Counted from the stretch's first letter, positions 46,368 through 56,880 are shown. The stretch is 64,000 nt of DNA from Hyphomicrobiales bacterium (GCA_028290285.1 JAQGKD010000117.1:1-64000); one strand, 5' to 3'. A program made the numbers and translations. Notes: generated by a model not told the origin, from the sequence alone.

Positions 46368-47255
46368 TCAGCGCTGGCATTTTGAGCAGAAGAAGGTGGA
46401 GCGTCCCGATTGGACGATTCGCTCGACTTGGCCGGCGCAACCCGGTGTGGGACAAGCCTCTCCCTCGCGGTCGTAGACGCGGAAGGTATGCTGGAAATAG
46501 CCCATCGTGCCGTCGGTCAGCCGATGGTCCCGCAGGGAGGAACCGCCCGACAGTAGGGCCGCCTCCAGAACCTCGCGGATCGTCCCCGCAAGCAGGTTCG
46601 CGCGATCCGTCGGTGCGCCGTTCTTGCGTGCCAGCGTGCCGGCAGCTCGGCGTGGTGACAGTTTCGCGCGGTGCAGGGCCTCGCAGACATAGATGTTGCC
46701 CAGGCCAGCAATCAGCTTCTGGTCGAGCAGGGCGGCTTTAAGCGGGGTTCGGCGCCCCTGCATGAGGCTCGCCAGGCTTGCTCCGTTGAGAGCATTTCCG
46801 AGAGGTTCGATCCCGAGCCCGGCGAAAAACGGATGCTCCGGCAACGCATGCCGGCTCACGAGGTCCATGAAACCGAAGCGGCGCGGATCATTGTAGGTCA
46901 CACGCCGCCCATTCGAGAGATGGAACACGACGTGGTCGTGAGCGGCCATTTTCGAGCGGTCATAGTGAAATGCCCCCGGAGTGTCGGCGTCGGCGGGCTC
47001 GCCGCCCTCGACCCGGAAGGAACCGCTCATCCCCAGATGCATGACGAGGACCTGCCCGTCATCGAGGTCGAGAAGCAGATACTTGGCGCGGCGGCCCAGC
47101 GCGACGATGCCGCGGCCTGTCAGGCGCTCGCCAAAGGCGTCGGGAAACGGAAAGCGAAGATCCGGGCGTCTTTGTTCGACACGGACGATCCGAGTCCCGA
47201 GCATGGCTGGCTCAAGCCCCCGGCGAACCGTTTCAACCTCGGGAAGTTCGGGCAT
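46368..47255 (-). CDS. mutM: Formamidopyrimidine-DNA glycosylase MutM (Fpg)
   Basis: 295-residue base-excision repair glycosylase/AP lyase removing 8-oxoguanine. The catalytic N terminus [13 protein letters not shown] has Pro2 and Glu3. [12 protein letters not shown] has the conserved Lys, [18 protein letters not shown] is the H2TH region, and a zinc finger with two CxxC-type pairs (CPTPGC and CSKC) ends the protein. Start ATG at 47255 is certain from the Pro2 requirement. Diverges from ubiE. Confidence 0.97.
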   Translation of the reverse strand: MPELPEVETVRRGLEPAMLGTRIVRVEQRRPDLRFPFPDAFGERLTGRGIVALGRRAKYLLLDLDDGQVLVMHLGMSGSFRVEGGEPADADTPGAFHYDRSKMAAHDHVVFHLSNGRRVTYNDPRRFGFMDLVSRHALPEHPFFAGLGIEPLGNALNGASLASLMQGRRTPLKAALLDQKLIAGLGNIYVCEALHRAKLSPRRAAGTLARKNGAPTDRANLLAGTIREVLEAALLSGGSSLRDHRLTDGTMGYFQHTFRVYDREGEACPTPGCAGQVERIVQSGRSTFFCSKCQR

Positions 47256-47364
47256 TCTTTCACAACTTTCGCACCCAACTTTTGCGGGACTTGATGAGGA
47301 TGGGATCCTACATAGTCATCGCCAGGCTGTCGCGCTATGGTCCCGCCGCCTCCCGGAGTTCATC

Positions 47365-48144
47365 ATGGTCCAATCCTCCCCGTCCGTTCCCCCTCATGAA
47401 GACGACACGCATTTCGGATATGCGACCGTCCAGTTGGGCCAGAAGCAGGCGCTTGTGGACGACGTGTTCCACAAAGTCGCGGACCGCTACGACCTTATGA
47501 ACGATCTCATGTCGGCGGGCCTCCACCGGATCTGGAAGGATGTCCTCGTCGCGATGGTCAAGCCGGCCCGCAATCGAGCGTTCCGGCATCTCGACGTTGC
47601 CGGCGGCACGGGGGACGTGGCTTTTCGTGTCGCGGAGGCAGGCGGTCGAAACACGCGGGTAACCGTGCTCGATATCAACGGCGAGATGTTGCGCGTAGGG
47701 CAGCAGCGTGCAGAGCGCCTGTCCATCGCGGACCAGTTGACCTTCGTCGAGGCCAACGCCGAAGAACTGCCGCTCCCTGGCAGGAGCTTCGACGCCTACA
47801 CGATAGCCTTCGGAATCCGCAATGTGCCGCGTATCGACAAAGCTTTGGCTGAGGCTTATCGCGTCCTGGATCGAGGCGGGCGTTTCCTTTGCCTCGAATT
47901 CTCTCTCGTCGACTTACCCGGGCTGGACCGGCTCTACGATGCCTATTCATTCACGGCCATCCCGGCGATCGGCAAGGCGGTCACCGGCGACGGGCACCCC
48001 TACCGCTATCTCGTCGAATCCATTCGTAAATTTCCGCAGCCGGAGCAGTTCAAGGACATGATCGAGGACGCCGGTTTCAAGCGAGCTTCTTACACCCGGC
48101 TGACTGGCGGGGTCGTCGCAATTCATTCCGGCTGGAAGCTCTGA
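47365..48144 (+). CDS. ubiE: Ubiquinone/menaquinone C-methyltransferase UbiE
   Basis: 259-residue SAM methyltransferase for the C-methylation step of ubiquinone synthesis. [20 protein letters not shown] and [18 protein letters not shown] are UbiE blocks. [15 protein letters not shown] is motif I, and [20 protein letters not shown] is UbiE signature 2. ATG at 47365 with GGAG six bases upstream is chosen over a long non-conserved N-terminal extension antisense to mutM. ubiB follows three bases later. Confidence 0.96.
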   Translation: MVQSSPSVPPHEDDTHFGYATVQLGQKQALVDDVFHKVADRYDLMNDLMSAGLHRIWKDVLVAMVKPARNRAFRHLDVAGGTGDVAFRVAEAGGRNTRVTVLDINGEMLRVGQQRAERLSIADQLTFVEANAEELPLPGRSFDAYTIAFGIRNVPRIDKALAEAYRVLDRGGRFLCLEFSLVDLPGLDRLYDAYSFTAIPAIGKAVTGDGHPYRYLVESIRKFPQPEQFKDMIEDAGFKRASYTRLTGGVVAIHSGWKL

Positions 48145-48147
48145 AGC

Positions 48148-49722
48148 ATGGGTGCTCTTGGATCTGTCGGCCATTTCTGGCGTCTGGCGCACGCGGGCTT
48201 TGTCCTGGCCCGCGAGGGCGTATTCTCGGATGTCGATGCAGCGAGCTTGCCGCCCACTGCGCGCCTGCCGTTGGCGTTGGCGCGTCTCGTGGCACGGGCG
48301 GGCGTCGCGCCGCCGTCATCCCGACTGGCCATAGCCATCGGAAAACTTGGGCCTTCCTATGTGAAGCTAGGTCAGTTCCTGGCGACGCGTCCCGATGTCG
48401 TCGGCCCGACGGTCGTGCGTGATCTTGAGTTCCTGCAAGACCGCATGGAGCCCTTTTCGCAGCAGATCGCGGAAGAGCGCGTAGTGGCTGCTTTCGGACG
48501 TCCCCTGGACGAAGTCTACACGCAGTTTGGTACGTCGGTGGCGGCGGCTTCCATTGCCCAGGTTCACCGCGCTCGCGTCCGCGACGCCAACGGCGAGCGC
48601 GACGTGGCGGTGAAGATTCTGCGGCCGGGCATCCAGGCCCGGTTCACGCGCGATCTCATGGATATGTACGCGGCCGCGCGGCTCGCCGAAAAGCATCTTC
48701 CCGACGCCGATCGGCTACGTCCGGTCGAGGTTGTCGACACGCTCGCGCGCTCGGTGCGGATGGAAATGGATTTCCGCCTGGAAGCGGCAGCGGCTTCGGA
48801 ATTCGCCGAAAACGTCGTCGACGACCCTGATTTCAGGATCCCGACAATCGACTGGGATCGCACGACCAAGGATGTCCTGACGCTCGAATGGATCGACGGC
48901 ATTCCCCTGTCGGATCTCACCGCGCTCGAACGCGCCGGCTACGACCTGCCGCGCCTGGGCCGCATTGTTATCCAGTCATTCCTGCGTCATGCGCTGCGCG
49001 ACGGTTTCTTTCATGCGGACATGCATCAGGGCAATCTGTTCGTCGATACGACCGGCCGGCTCGTTGCGGTCGATTTCGGCATTACGGGCCGTTTGGGCCC
49101 AAAGGAGCGGCGTTTTCTCGCCGAGATCCTGTTCGGTTTTATCACCCGCAATTACCGCCGCGTCGCCGAAGTGCATTTCGAAGCGGGATATGTCCCGGAA
49201 ACCTTCAGCATCGAAGACTTTTCGCAGGCGGTGCGAGCGATCGGGGAGCCGATTCATTCACGCACGGCCGATCAGATCTCAATGGCGAAACTGCTGACGC
49301 TTCTGTTCGAAATCACCGCCCTTTTCGACATGAAGACACGCACGGAACTCGTCATGCTGCAAAAAACCATGGTCGTGGTGGAAGGCGTGGGTCGCACCCT
49401 CGATCCCAAGCTGGACCTCTGGTCTACGGCGGAGCCAGTTGTGCGCGCCTGGATTGAGGAGAACCTTGGTCCGCGCGGCAAGCTGGAGGACGCCGGACGC
49501 AATCTCTCGACGCTGGCCCGTTTTGCCAACAACCTCCCGGAGGTCCTTCTGCGCGGCGAGCGGCTTCTGGAGCGGCTGGAGAATCTCAGCTCGGAAGGCT
49601 TCGACCTGTCGGCGAGGACGGTCGAGCGGGTCGGTCGCGCGGAGGCGCAGCGCGCTTTGTTTGGCCATACTGCGCTCTGGGTGATTGCGGTCCTTATGGC
49701 GATTGCGCTCTGGCTGCGATAG
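48148..49722 (+). CDS. ubiB: UbiB family protein, ubiquinone synthesis
   Basis: 524-residue atypical kinase-like ATPase (ABC1/ADCK family) needed for ubiquinone production. KLGPSYVKLGQFLATRPD has the KxGQ motif, SVAAASIAQVHRAR is the Ala-rich nucleotide loop, and VAVKILRPG, FHADMHQGN and VAVDFGITGRLG complete the active site. One or two C-terminal membrane helices close the protein (WVIAVLMAIALWLR). Start ATG at 48148, immediately after ubiE. Confidence 0.95.
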   Translation: MGALGSVGHFWRLAHAGFVLAREGVFSDVDAASLPPTARLPLALARLVARAGVAPPSSRLAIAIGKLGPSYVKLGQFLATRPDVVGPTVVRDLEFLQDRMEPFSQQIAEERVVAAFGRPLDEVYTQFGTSVAAASIAQVHRARVRDANGERDVAVKILRPGIQARFTRDLMDMYAAARLAEKHLPDADRLRPVEVVDTLARSVRMEMDFRLEAAAASEFAENVVDDPDFRIPTIDWDRTTKDVLTLEWIDGIPLSDLTALERAGYDLPRLGRIVIQSFLRHALRDGFFHADMHQGNLFVDTTGRLVAVDFGITGRLGPKERRFLAEILFGFITRNYRRVAEVHFEAGYVPETFSIEDFSQAVRAIGEPIHSRTADQISMAKLLTLLFEITALFDMKTRTELVMLQKTMVVVEGVGRTLDPKLDLWSTAEPVVRAWIEENLGPRGKLEDAGRNLSTLARFANNLPEVLLRGERLLERLENLSSEGFDLSARTVERVGRAEAQRALFGHTALWVIAVLMAIALWLR

Positions 49723-49752
49723 GCTGGGCAATCAGGGAGGCCGCCGAAGACA

Positions 49753-51042
49753 ATGCTTCAGGGCAAGACCACTCTCCAGGGCAAGCAGATCCTCCTCGTC
49801 ATCGGAGGTGGCATCGCGGCCTACAAGTCGCTGGATCTTATCCGGCGCCTCCGCGAGCGGGGCGGGAGCGTGCGTGCGGTGCTGACGCCGGCCGCACTGC
49901 ATTTCGTGACGCCGCTCTCCATCGCGAGCCTCAGCGGCAATCGCGTTCACGAGGAACTCTTCTCGCTCATCGATGAAGCCGAGATGGGGCACATCGAATT
50001 GTCCCGCGCCGCGGACCTCGTTGTCGTGGCGCCTGCGACGGCCGATCTCATCGCCAAGGCGGCCAACGGGCTCGCCAATGATCTCGCATCGACACTCCTG
50101 CTGGCGACAGACAAGAAAATCCTGATGGCGCCCGCCATGAACCTGCGCATGTGGCTCCATCCCGCAACCGCCCGCAATGTCCAGCGATTGAAGGCCGATG
50201 GCGCGGCGTTCGTGGGCCCAGCCGATGGGGATATGGCCTGTGGCGAATATGGCCCCGGGCGAATGAGCGAACCGCTCGAGATCGTGGCTGCGATCGAGGC
50301 CGCTCTCATGCAGGATACAACGGTGCCCCTCCCGCCAGGAGTCGGCCGACCGCGCACGGTCGGCGGCAGCCTTGCCGGCCGAAAAGTCCTGATCACCTCG
50401 GGGCCGACGCTTGAGCCGATCGATCCCGTCCGCTACATCGCCAATCGGTCGTCGGGTCGACAGGGCCACGCGATTGCGCGCGCCGCCGCACTCGCCGGAG
50501 CCGAAGTCGTTCTCGTGACCGGCCCGGTCTCGATCCCCGATCCTGCTGGAGTTGACACCCGTCATGTCGAAACCGCGCGCGAGATGCTGGCCTGCGTCGA
50601 CGCGGCCTTGCCGGCGGATATTTTTGTAAGCGCGGCCGCTGTCGCTGACTGGCGTGTGGATGAGGTCGGAGGCAATAAAATAAAAAAGGGGCTGGCGGGC
50701 ACGCCGTCTCTCAGCTTGATCGAGAACCCCGACATTCTCGCCCACGTTGCCCAACTCGCACAGGGTCGGCCGGGTCTCGTCGTCGGCTTCGCAGCCGAGA
50801 CGGAGAAACTGCTCGACAATGCTCGCGCAAAGCTGGCGCGGAAGCGCTGCGACCTCATCGTCGCGAACGATGTCGGCGAAGGCACTGGCGTCATGGGCGG
50901 GCTCAGCAACACGGTCCATCTTGTCACCTTGGACGGCGTCGAATCCTGGCCCCCTCTCGACAAAGACGAGGTCGCGCGACGATTGATCGAGAAGATGGCC
51001 GCGCTTTTTGGCCCCCTTGCATCAGGAGATCAGGCCCAATGA
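49753..51042 (+). CDS. coaBC: Phosphopantothenoylcysteine decarboxylase / synthase CoaBC
   Basis: 429-residue bifunctional flavoprotein of CoA synthesis. The CoaC half (1-190) has [16 protein letters not shown], the catalytic His in [23 protein letters not shown] and the substrate-clamp Cys in [13 protein letters not shown]. The CoaB half has [20 protein letters not shown] then SG, and the synthase motif NKIKKG. ATG at 49753. dut follows with a four-base overlap. With coaE and coaA, this is the third CoA step in the window. Confidence 0.96.
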   Translation: MLQGKTTLQGKQILLVIGGGIAAYKSLDLIRRLRERGGSVRAVLTPAALHFVTPLSIASLSGNRVHEELFSLIDEAEMGHIELSRAADLVVVAPATADLIAKAANGLANDLASTLLLATDKKILMAPAMNLRMWLHPATARNVQRLKADGAAFVGPADGDMACGEYGPGRMSEPLEIVAAIEAALMQDTTVPLPPGVGRPRTVGGSLAGRKVLITSGPTLEPIDPVRYIANRSSGRQGHAIARAAALAGAEVVLVTGPVSIPDPAGVDTRHVETAREMLACVDAALPADIFVSAAAVADWRVDEVGGNKIKKGLAGTPSLSLIENPDILAHVAQLAQGRPGLVVGFAAETEKLLDNARAKLARKRCDLIVANDVGEGTGVMGGLSNTVHLVTLDGVESWPPLDKDEVARRLIEKMAALFGPLASGDQAQ

Positions 51043-51515
51043 CCGTGAAAATTCTGGTCAAGCGTCTGGCTCATGGCCGGGATCTGCCTCTTCCGGCATA
51101 TCAGAGCGGTGCAGCGGCTGGGCTCGATCTCGTCGCCGCGATCCCGCGCAACGCACGTCTGGTTCTGGAGCCCGGCGGCCGGGACCTCGTGCCGACTGGC
51201 CTGGCGATCCAGTTGCCGGAAGGTTACGAGGCGCAGATTCGCCCACGGTCGGGCCTTGCGCTGCGCTTCGGTGTGACGATCCTCAATTCGCCCGGGACGA
51301 TCGACGCGGACTATCGCGGCGAAATCTGCGTCATCCTCATCAATCATGGCTCGGAGCCATTCGAAATTGCCCGCGGCGACCGCATTGCGCAGATGATCGT
51401 TGCCCCCGTGGTCCAGGCAGAACTTGCGGAGGTCGAGACGCTGGCGCCCTCCGAACGCGGCGAGGCCGGTTTTGGCTCGACGGGTGGTTCACTTTCCGAC
51501 CGGAGTCCGGAATGA
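51039..51515 (+). CDS. dut: Deoxyuridine 5'-triphosphate nucleotidohydrolase (dUTPase)
   Basis: 158-residue trimeric dUTPase. All five motifs are visible: [10 protein letters not shown] (1), PRSGLAL (2), [14 protein letters not shown] (3), [10 protein letters not shown] (4) and [11 protein letters not shown] (5). It keeps uracil out of DNA and supplies dUMP. The start overlaps the coaBC stop, and its stop overlaps the Rrf2 ATG (ATGA). coaBC-dut pairing is widespread in bacteria. Confidence 0.97.
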   Translation: MTVKILVKRLAHGRDLPLPAYQSGAAAGLDLVAAIPRNARLVLEPGGRDLVPTGLAIQLPEGYEAQIRPRSGLALRFGVTILNSPGTIDADYRGEICVILINHGSEPFEIARGDRIAQMIVAPVVQAELAEVETLAPSERGEAGFGSTGGSLSDRSPE

Positions 51516-51964
51516 TCCTTCTGTCGCGTCGTAGCCAGTTGGCAGTGGCCGCTGTTGTGGATGTGGCCTTGCATGCGCGGCCCTCGCCTGTGGCGGCGAA
51601 GGCGCTTGCCGCCCGGCACAATCTGCCTCCACGCCATTTGGAAACGCTTCTGCAGGCCCTCGTGCGCGCCAGTATTCTCAAAGGCGTTCGCGGGCCCCGC
51701 GGCGGCTACGAACTCGCCCGTGAGCGACGCCGGATCACGGCAGGGGATATCGTCCGAGCCGCCATGTTGGACACGGCGGAGGAAACGGAAGCGCCCAGCC
51801 CCGAGTCCCGCCTGGTCGACGAGGTGATCGGCCCACTGGTGGAGAGGGCGGGACAGCGTTTTCTTGCCGAGCTCGATGCGATTACCGTCGACGACTTGTG
51901 CCGGCAGGCGGGGGATCGGGCGGTATTCGACGACCTTTCCAGCGGCGCGGATTTTACAATTTAG
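51512..51964 (+). CDS. Rrf2-family transcriptional regulator, CymR-like
   Basis: 150 residues. The Rrf2 winged helix is seen: [40 protein letters not shown] and [21 protein letters not shown]. The only Cys is in DDLCRQ, so the three-Cys Fe-S motif of IscR is missing. A sensor of cysteine metabolism like CymR is a reasonable guess given cysK next door. ATG at 51512 overlaps the dut stop. Confidence 0.88.
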   Translation: MILLSRRSQLAVAAVVDVALHARPSPVAAKALAARHNLPPRHLETLLQALVRASILKGVRGPRGGYELARERRRITAGDIVRAAMLDTAEETEAPSPESRLVDEVIGPLVERAGQRFLAELDAITVDDLCRQAGDRAVFDDLSSGADFTI

Positions 51965-51965
51965 A

Positions 51966-51983
51966 AATGTAATACGATACATT
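51966..51983. promoter_or_regulatory. Palindromic operator candidate AATGTA-N6-TACATT before cysK
   Basis: AATGTA (51966-51971) and TACATT (51978-51983) make a perfect inverted repeat directly after the Rrf2 stop and 62 bases before the cysK ATG. The AT-rich sequence TTTACA (51953-51958) precedes it, so the site may overlap a promoter. Rrf2 regulators bind sites of this size; binding by the adjacent one is inferred. Confidence 0.5.
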
Positions 51984-52045
51984 CCTCGACGAGTGACGTG
52001 TTTTGTGCTTGAACCGTCCCCAGAACCGCAACTCGGAGGCGTTCC

Positions 52046-53017
52046 ATGTCCAGCGATCAGCGTTCCCATGTACCCGGCCGCGGCCGAATTTATGAATCCA
52101 TCACCGCGACCATCGGCGACACGCCGCTCGTTCGCCTGAAACGCCTCGCCGCCGAGAAGGGCGTCAAAGCGAACCTGCTCGCCAAGCTCGAGTTCTTCAA
52201 CCCGATCTCGAGCGTCAAGGATCGTATCGGCGTCGCGATGATCGACGCGCTAGAGGCTGCGGGAAAGATTCAGGCAGGTTCGACCACTCTTGTCGAACCG
52301 ACGTCGGGCAACACCGGCATTGCGCTGGCCTTCGTGGCGGCGGCGCGTGGCTACAAACTCATTCTGGTCATGCCGGAATCGATGTCGATCGAGCGCCGCA
52401 AGATGCTCGCGCTGCTCGGTGCCGAGCTTGTTCTCACGCCCGCACCGCTGGGTATGAAGGGCGCGATCGCCAAGGCGCAGGAAATAGTCGCCTCGACGCC
52501 CGGGGCCGTGATTCCACAGCAATTCGAGAACCCCGCGAACCCCGAGATCCACCGCCGCACAACGGCTGAGGAGATCTGGAACGACACCAATGGAACGGTC
52601 GACGTCCTGATCTCCGGCGTGGGTACTGGCGGCACGATTACCGGCGTCGGTCAGGTCCTGAAGCAGCGCAAGCCAAGCGTCCGTATTGTTGCTGTCGAGC
52701 CCGAGGACTCCCCCGTACTTTCGGGCGGGCAGCCCGGCCCGCATAAGATCCAGGGCATCGGAGCCGGGTTTATCCCCGCGGTCCTCGACCGCTCGGTCAT
52801 CGACGAGGTCGTCACTGTCGGTAACCAGACGTCGTTCGAAACGGCACGTCATCTGGCCCGTTTCGAGGGCATTCCCGTCGGCATCTCGTCTGGAGCGGCG
52901 GTGGCCGCGGGCCTCGAGGTCGGCGGCCGCCCTGGCATGGAGGGCAAGAACATCGTGATCATCATCCCCTCGTTCGCCGAGCGCTACCTGTCTACCGCTC
53001 TCTTCGAGGGGCTCTGA
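52046..53017 (+). CDS. cysK: Cysteine synthase A (O-acetylserine sulfhydrylase) CysK
   Basis: 323-residue PLP enzyme making cysteine from O-acetylserine and sulfide. The PLP Lys58 is in [24 protein letters not shown] is the substrate loop, [12 protein letters not shown] the phosphate loop, and [11 protein letters not shown] holds the Ser that contacts the pyridine nitrogen. ATG at 52046 follows CGGAGG. An intrinsic terminator lies 24 bases past the stop. Confidence 0.96.
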   Translation: MSSDQRSHVPGRGRIYESITATIGDTPLVRLKRLAAEKGVKANLLAKLEFFNPISSVKDRIGVAMIDALEAAGKIQAGSTTLVEPTSGNTGIALAFVAAARGYKLILVMPESMSIERRKMLALLGAELVLTPAPLGMKGAIAKAQEIVASTPGAVIPQQFENPANPEIHRRTTAEEIWNDTNGTVDVLISGVGTGGTITGVGQVLKQRKPSVRIVAVEPEDSPVLSGGQPGPHKIQGIGAGFIPAVLDRSVIDEVVTVGNQTSFETARHLARFEGIPVGISSGAAVAAGLEVGGRPGMEGKNIVIIIPSFAERYLSTALFEGL

Positions 53018-53041
53018 CCTCCAACGACCAAGACGAAGATC

Positions 53042-53072
53042 GGGGTGTCCATCAGGGCACCCCTTTTCATTT
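53042..53072 (+). terminator. Intrinsic terminator after cysK
   Basis: GGGGTGTCC (53042-53050) pairs with GGGCACCCC (53055-53063) with one G-U pair across the four-base loop ATCA. The tail CTTTTCATTT-like T-rich stretch follows. It ends the rrf2/cysK transcript before the enoyl-CoA hydratase gene. Confidence 0.8.
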
Positions 53073-53125
53073 GCCGTGGGCTGAATTAGCGATGGGCCTG
53101 AACCACGGCGCAGCGGGAGAACTAC

Positions 53126-53899
53126 ATGGCATTCGCGACTATTCTGGTGGAAACACACGGGCCCGTGCAGCTCATCCGCCTGCATCGTCCCGATGCGCTG
53201 AATGCACTCAACGGTCAACTCATCGCCGAACTCAACCAGGCCCTCGATGCCGCGGAGACCGCCGCCGATATCAGGTGCCTCGTCCTGACAGGCTCCGAAA
53301 AGGCCTTCGCCGCGGGCGCCGACGTCAAGGAAATGCAGGGCAAGTCCTACATGGACGCCTATCTGGGCGATTTCGTTGCCAACTGGGAGCGTCTCACGCG
53401 GATGCGCAAGCCGGTTGTCGCGGCCGTCGCCGGTTTTGCGCTCGGCGGGGGCTGCGAACTCGCCATGATGTGCGATTTTATCTTGGCCGCCGAGACGGCG
53501 AGATTCGGTCAGCCGGAAATCAAGCTTGGGATCATGCCCGGTGCCGGAGGCAGCCAGCGATTGACGCGGTTGGTCGGCAAGTCCAAGGCGATGGAAATGT
53601 GCCTGACGGGGCGCCTCATGGACGCGCAGGAAGCAGAACGGGCAGGGCTGGTGTCCCGCGTCGTCCCCGCGGCGGATCTGATCGCCGAGGCGCTGAAGGT
53701 AGGCCAGACGATTGCCGGCATGTCTGCTCCTGCCGTGATGATGACCAAGGAATGTGTCGATCGCGCGTATGAGACCACCCTGAGCGAGGGCATTCGTTTC
53801 GAGCGACGGCTTTTTTATGCGACCTTTGCGACGCCTGATCAGAAAGAAGGCATGCAGGCCTTCATCGAAAAGCGCCCCCCAGCCTTCAAGAACGGCTGA
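53126..53899 (+). CDS. Enoyl-CoA hydratase/isomerase
   Basis: 257-residue crotonase. [11 protein letters not shown] and [14 protein letters not shown] form the oxyanion hole. The two catalytic glutamates are at the family positions (GGCELAM, and [17 protein letters not shown]), so hydratase activity in fatty-acid oxidation is likely. ATG at 53126 follows GGGAGAA. Position next to rpsT and dnaA is conserved in rhizobia (often annotated fadB1x or ech). It is separated from rpsT by a promoter. Confidence 0.94.
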   Translation: MAFATILVETHGPVQLIRLHRPDALNALNGQLIAELNQALDAAETAADIRCLVLTGSEKAFAAGADVKEMQGKSYMDAYLGDFVANWERLTRMRKPVVAAVAGFALGGGCELAMMCDFILAAETARFGQPEIKLGIMPGAGGSQRLTRLVGKSKAMEMCLTGRLMDAQEAERAGLVSRVVPAADLIAEALKVGQTIAGMSAPAVMMTKECVDRAYETTLSEGIRFERRLFYATFATPDQKEGMQAFIEKRPPAFKNG

Positions 53900-53989
53900 A
53901 ATGTACATCCACGGAGTACCCGTGCGCCTGGGAGCCAACGCGCCGAATGTCCAATCGCGAAAGAACAAAAAGGAATCGCATTGTTCCCG

Positions 53990-54018
53990 TTGACGCGGGT
54001 CGCAGTTCGAAGCTATAA
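53990..54018 (+). promoter_or_regulatory. Sigma-70 type promoter for rpsT
   Basis: TTGACG (53990-53995), a 17-base spacer, then CTATAA (54013-54018): five of six matches in each hexamer and ideal spacing. Transcription would start near 54025, giving a leader of about 75 bases before the rpsT ATG. Confidence 0.75.
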
Positions 54019-54099
54019 GCCCCGATCTTCCGCGCAATGGCGTGGAACCGTTTTCACGGCCCGATCACGCATCTGCGGCCGCTCCTTCGAGGAATACCT

Positions 54100-54366
54100 A
54101 TGGCGAATACCTCCTCGGCCAAGAAGGCCGTCCGCAAGATCGAGCGCCGCACGGCCGTAAACCGTTCACGCCGCAGCCAGATGCGCACCTACGTCCGCAA
54201 GGTCGAGGAAGCGCTTGCTTCTGGCGATGCCGGAGCCGCGCAGGCAGCGCTCCATGCGGCTGAACCTTTGGTCATGCGGGCCGCCCAGAAGGGCATCGTT
54301 CACAAGAACAACGCCTCTCGGAAAATTTCGCGCCTGACGGTTCGCGTGAAGGCTCTCGCGCAATAA
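54100..54366 (+). CDS. rpsT: 30S ribosomal protein S20
   Basis: 88-residue basic protein that binds 16S rRNA early in 30S assembly. It opens [33 protein letters not shown] lies mid-protein and [16 protein letters not shown] is the conserved C-terminal stretch. ATG at 54100 follows GAGGA. Own promoter and terminator flank it. It precedes dnaA, as in most rhizobia. Confidence 0.97.
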   Translation: MANTSSAKKAVRKIERRTAVNRSRRSQMRTYVRKVEEALASGDAGAAQAALHAAEPLVMRAAQKGIVHKNNASRKISRLTVRVKALAQ

Positions 54367-54387
54367 TCTTGGCGAATTCGATGGTTC

Positions 54388-54420
54388 AAAAGCCCGGCTG
54401 TGCCGGGCTTTTTTCGTTTT
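54388..54420 (+). terminator. Intrinsic terminator after rpsT
   Basis: AGCCCGGC (54391-54398) pairs with GCCGGGCT (54402-54409) around loop TGT, with flanking AAA/TTT pairs and the tail TTTTTTCGTTTT. Strong Rho-independent terminator 22 bases after the rpsT stop. Confidence 0.93.
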
Positions 54421-55314
54421 GTGTCAAGGAATTGCATCTCGGACACAGGCCTATGGATTTCTTTTCGAGCCAGCAGGCCAGACTCGCGAACACGTGCTGA
54501 TTCAAGGGCTTGAAAGCAAAGCCTTGGTGGACGGTGCATTCTTGTGCCTTGACATTTGCTTAACGGGCGACATAGCGCTGCATTTCGCACCCGATACGTT
54601 TAAGTATGTCTGATTCGACTCTCCATTGTAATGGTCGGGAATCAGGCGGTTAGCGGCGTCAATTGGGAATCTTGCGTTCCGAGATTGGGGCACGGATGAC
54701 GCTGCCGTGACAGAGTCGGTTGCGAAGGCTAGGGGCGCTGTGTAAGGTTTTCTTCAGACGGGGCGCACCTGAGACGCGACAAGAAATACCAGTGACTTGA
54801 GTGGGTTACGCAAGGATCTCTTCCCTAGGGTCGTGAGGTCGGCGGGTCCTGCGCTGGCATCGGCGGCTTTGGTGGTCAGGTCTGCGTGGCGCGAAAGCGC
54901 ACGTCTGTAAGCGGCGGCTTATGAAAAATTTTGAACATGGGAACTGTGGCCGTCAGGCTGCAGAAGGGGGCTTTATGACTTTTACGCTGGGAACCGGACG
55001 TGCGGCGGGCACGTCGTCTGACTTTAGGGTGCCGAAGAGCGAAAGCGGTTCATTGGCGTTCACGAGCGTGGAAGTGGCTTCGGACTTATCGAGCGAAGTT
55101 GAGTGCGGCGAGTTGCGAGCGACGAGCCGGGTGAGTGCGTTGGAAAATAAGCCATCGCGGACGAATGGTTCGTAGATCGGACGCTTTTTCAAAGTTTGGA
55201 CATTGGCCTTGCTGCGGACGAAACGATCCGCGCGGCTTGCGTCTCGCACCTTTCACAAATCCTGCGCGAGGACTTTCAAGCTCTGCGCGGGCTCAGCGAT
55301 GAGAAGACATTTCG
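54421..55314. other. Long rpsT-dnaA intergenic region, probable dnaA leader/control region
   Basis: About 890 bases without a recognisable gene. It holds TTGACA at 54549-54554 with a weak CATAGC 16 bases on, and a TTAA at 54560. I see no full CtrA box, no DnaA box closer than partial matches, and no RNase P, tmRNA, SRP or tRNA motif. Between about 54953 and 55249 both strands are open. Promoters and control sites for dnaA are expected here. Confidence 0.5.
54953..55249 (-). CDS. Doubtful small ORF of unknown function upstream of dnaA
   Basis: 98 codons from GTG at 55249; a TGA lies two codons upstream, so this start is forced. The reading has many C-ending codons like its neighbours and a balanced composition, with KKRPIYEPFVRDGLFSN near the middle. 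There is no ribosome site at useful spacing. On the other strand an ORF from ATG at 54975 to 55175 has AGAAGGGGG four bases upstream. At most one is likely real, possibly neither. I recognise no domain. Confidence 0.22.
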   Translation of the reverse strand: MRDASRADRFVRSKANVQTLKKRPIYEPFVRDGLFSNALTRLVARNSPHSTSLDKSEATSTLVNANEPLSLFGTLKSDDVPAARPVPSVKVIKPPSAA

Positions 55315-56856
55315 ATGCTCAAACCACGTATCGACGCGACGCGACTTCAAAATTCAGGAATCGTACGATTCTCGCCAGATCAGCTCGAAACTCCGGTGGC
55401 ACCAAGCCATGCCGAGGCGTGGCAGAGAACATGCCGGCGCTTGCGAGCTGAGGTCGGAGAGGATGTTTTCAATTCCTGGTTCGGGCGTCTCGAACTCGAT
55501 GAGGTCCACGACGACACGGCGCGCCTCTCCGTTCCCACCAAGTTCCTGAAAAGCTGGATTCAGTCCCATTACACGGACCGGATCATCGCAGCTCTGTCGT
55601 CAGAGATTCCAGTGGTCGCGGCCTTGGCGATTTCCGTCCGCTCCTCGGGTCGAGTGGCCATGCCGCGCATGGCTGAGATCAATGTGCCTTTGCGCTTCGA
55701 GGAAACGGGAACCCGGTCAAGCCAGTCGCCATTTGCCCCGCCCGCGCCCCTGTCATTTCGGCGCGATGCTGACGCGGCCCCGCGTGACATCAAGCATCTG
55801 GATGCGGAAGCACTCGGTGGATCGCCGCTGGACCGTCGCCTGACGTTCTCAAGCTTCCTGGTCGGACGCTCCAATCAATTGGCCCATGCCGCAGCTCAGC
55901 GGGTCGCGCAGGCGCCGGCGTCGGAGGCACCGCTTTATAACCCGCTCTACATCCACGCTTCGGTGGGCTTGGGAAAAACCCATCTCATCCAGGGCATCGC
56001 TCACTGCGCGAGTGAGGCCGGCCGTCGTGTGATCTACCTGACTGCTGAGAAGTTCATGTACGGCTTCGTGTCCGCCCTGAAGGCGCAGACGGCGATTGCC
56101 TTCAAGGAAAAGCTGCGCGCGATTGACGTGCTTGTCATCGACGACGTGCAATTTCTGCAGGGCAAATCGATCCAGCAGGAGTTCTGCCACACCCTGAATG
56201 CGCTCATCGACGCGGGCCGCCAGATAGTCATCGCCTCCGATCGTCCGCCTTCTGACCTCGAAACCCTCGATGAGCGTGTCAGGTCGCGTCTGGCAGGCGG
56301 ACTTTGCGTCGAAATGGGATCTTTGGACGAGGCTCTGCGCGTCAAGATACTCGACACACGCATTGCTGCCGCTCGCGTGTCCCAACCGACGTTCGAAGTG
56401 CCGCCCGCGGTCGTCTCGCTCGTGGCCATGTCGATCCAGACCAACGGGCGCGATCTCGACGGGGCGGTCAACAGGCTGCTCGCGCACGTCACGCTCACCG
56501 GCGCGCCGCTCACCGTGGAGACGGCGGAGATAGCCATTCGTGATCTTGTGCGCACGCGCGAACCCAAGCGAGTGAAGATCGAGGATATCCAGAAGCTAGT
56601 CGCAACGCATTTCAATGTTAGCCGCGCCGACATCCTGTCCTCGCGCCGGACGGCGACAGTTGTGCGTCCCCGGCAGATCGCCATGTACCTCGCCAAGATC
56701 CTCACCTTGCGATCCCTGCCGGAAATCGGCCGCCGCTTCGGTGGTCGCGATCACACGACTGTTCTGCATGCCGTGCGCAAGATCGAAGGACTGTCGAACA
56801 ACGACGGGCAGCTTTCCGAAGAGCTGGAGCTTTTGAAGCGCATGCTGATGGATTAA
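55315..56856 (+). CDS. dnaA: Chromosomal replication initiator DnaA
   Basis: 513-residue AAA+ initiator that melts oriC and loads DnaB. Domain I spans about 33-105, with a variable linker II to about 170. The AAA+ core has Walker A ASVGLGKT (215-222), where Ala replaces the first Gly of the common GGVGLGKT. Walker B is [10 protein letters not shown], and box VII falls in [12 protein letters not shown]. The domain IV DNA-binding signature is [16 protein letters not shown]. It lies about 49 kb from the putative origin. Confidence 0.97.
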   Translation: MLKPRIDATRLQNSGIVRFSPDQLETPVAPSHAEAWQRTCRRLRAEVGEDVFNSWFGRLELDEVHDDTARLSVPTKFLKSWIQSHYTDRIIAALSSEIPVVAALAISVRSSGRVAMPRMAEINVPLRFEETGTRSSQSPFAPPAPLSFRRDADAAPRDIKHLDAEALGGSPLDRRLTFSSFLVGRSNQLAHAAAQRVAQAPASEAPLYNPLYIHASVGLGKTHLIQGIAHCASEAGRRVIYLTAEKFMYGFVSALKAQTAIAFKEKLRAIDVLVIDDVQFLQGKSIQQEFCHTLNALIDAGRQIVIASDRPPSDLETLDERVRSRLAGGLCVEMGSLDEALRVKILDTRIAAARVSQPTFEVPPAVVSLVAMSIQTNGRDLDGAVNRLLAHVTLTGAPLTVETAEIAIRDLVRTREPKRVKIEDIQKLVATHFNVSRADILSSRRTATVVRPRQIAMYLAKILTLRSLPEIGRRFGGRDHTTVLHAVRKIEGLSNNDGQLSEELELLKRMLMD

Positions 56857-56880
56857 GAGCCGACAGGCACACGACCTCTA

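Noticed and set aside
49732-50919. 395-codon minus-strand frame across coaBC
   Set aside because: Shadow of CoaBC; His/Arg-rich composition and no family motif.
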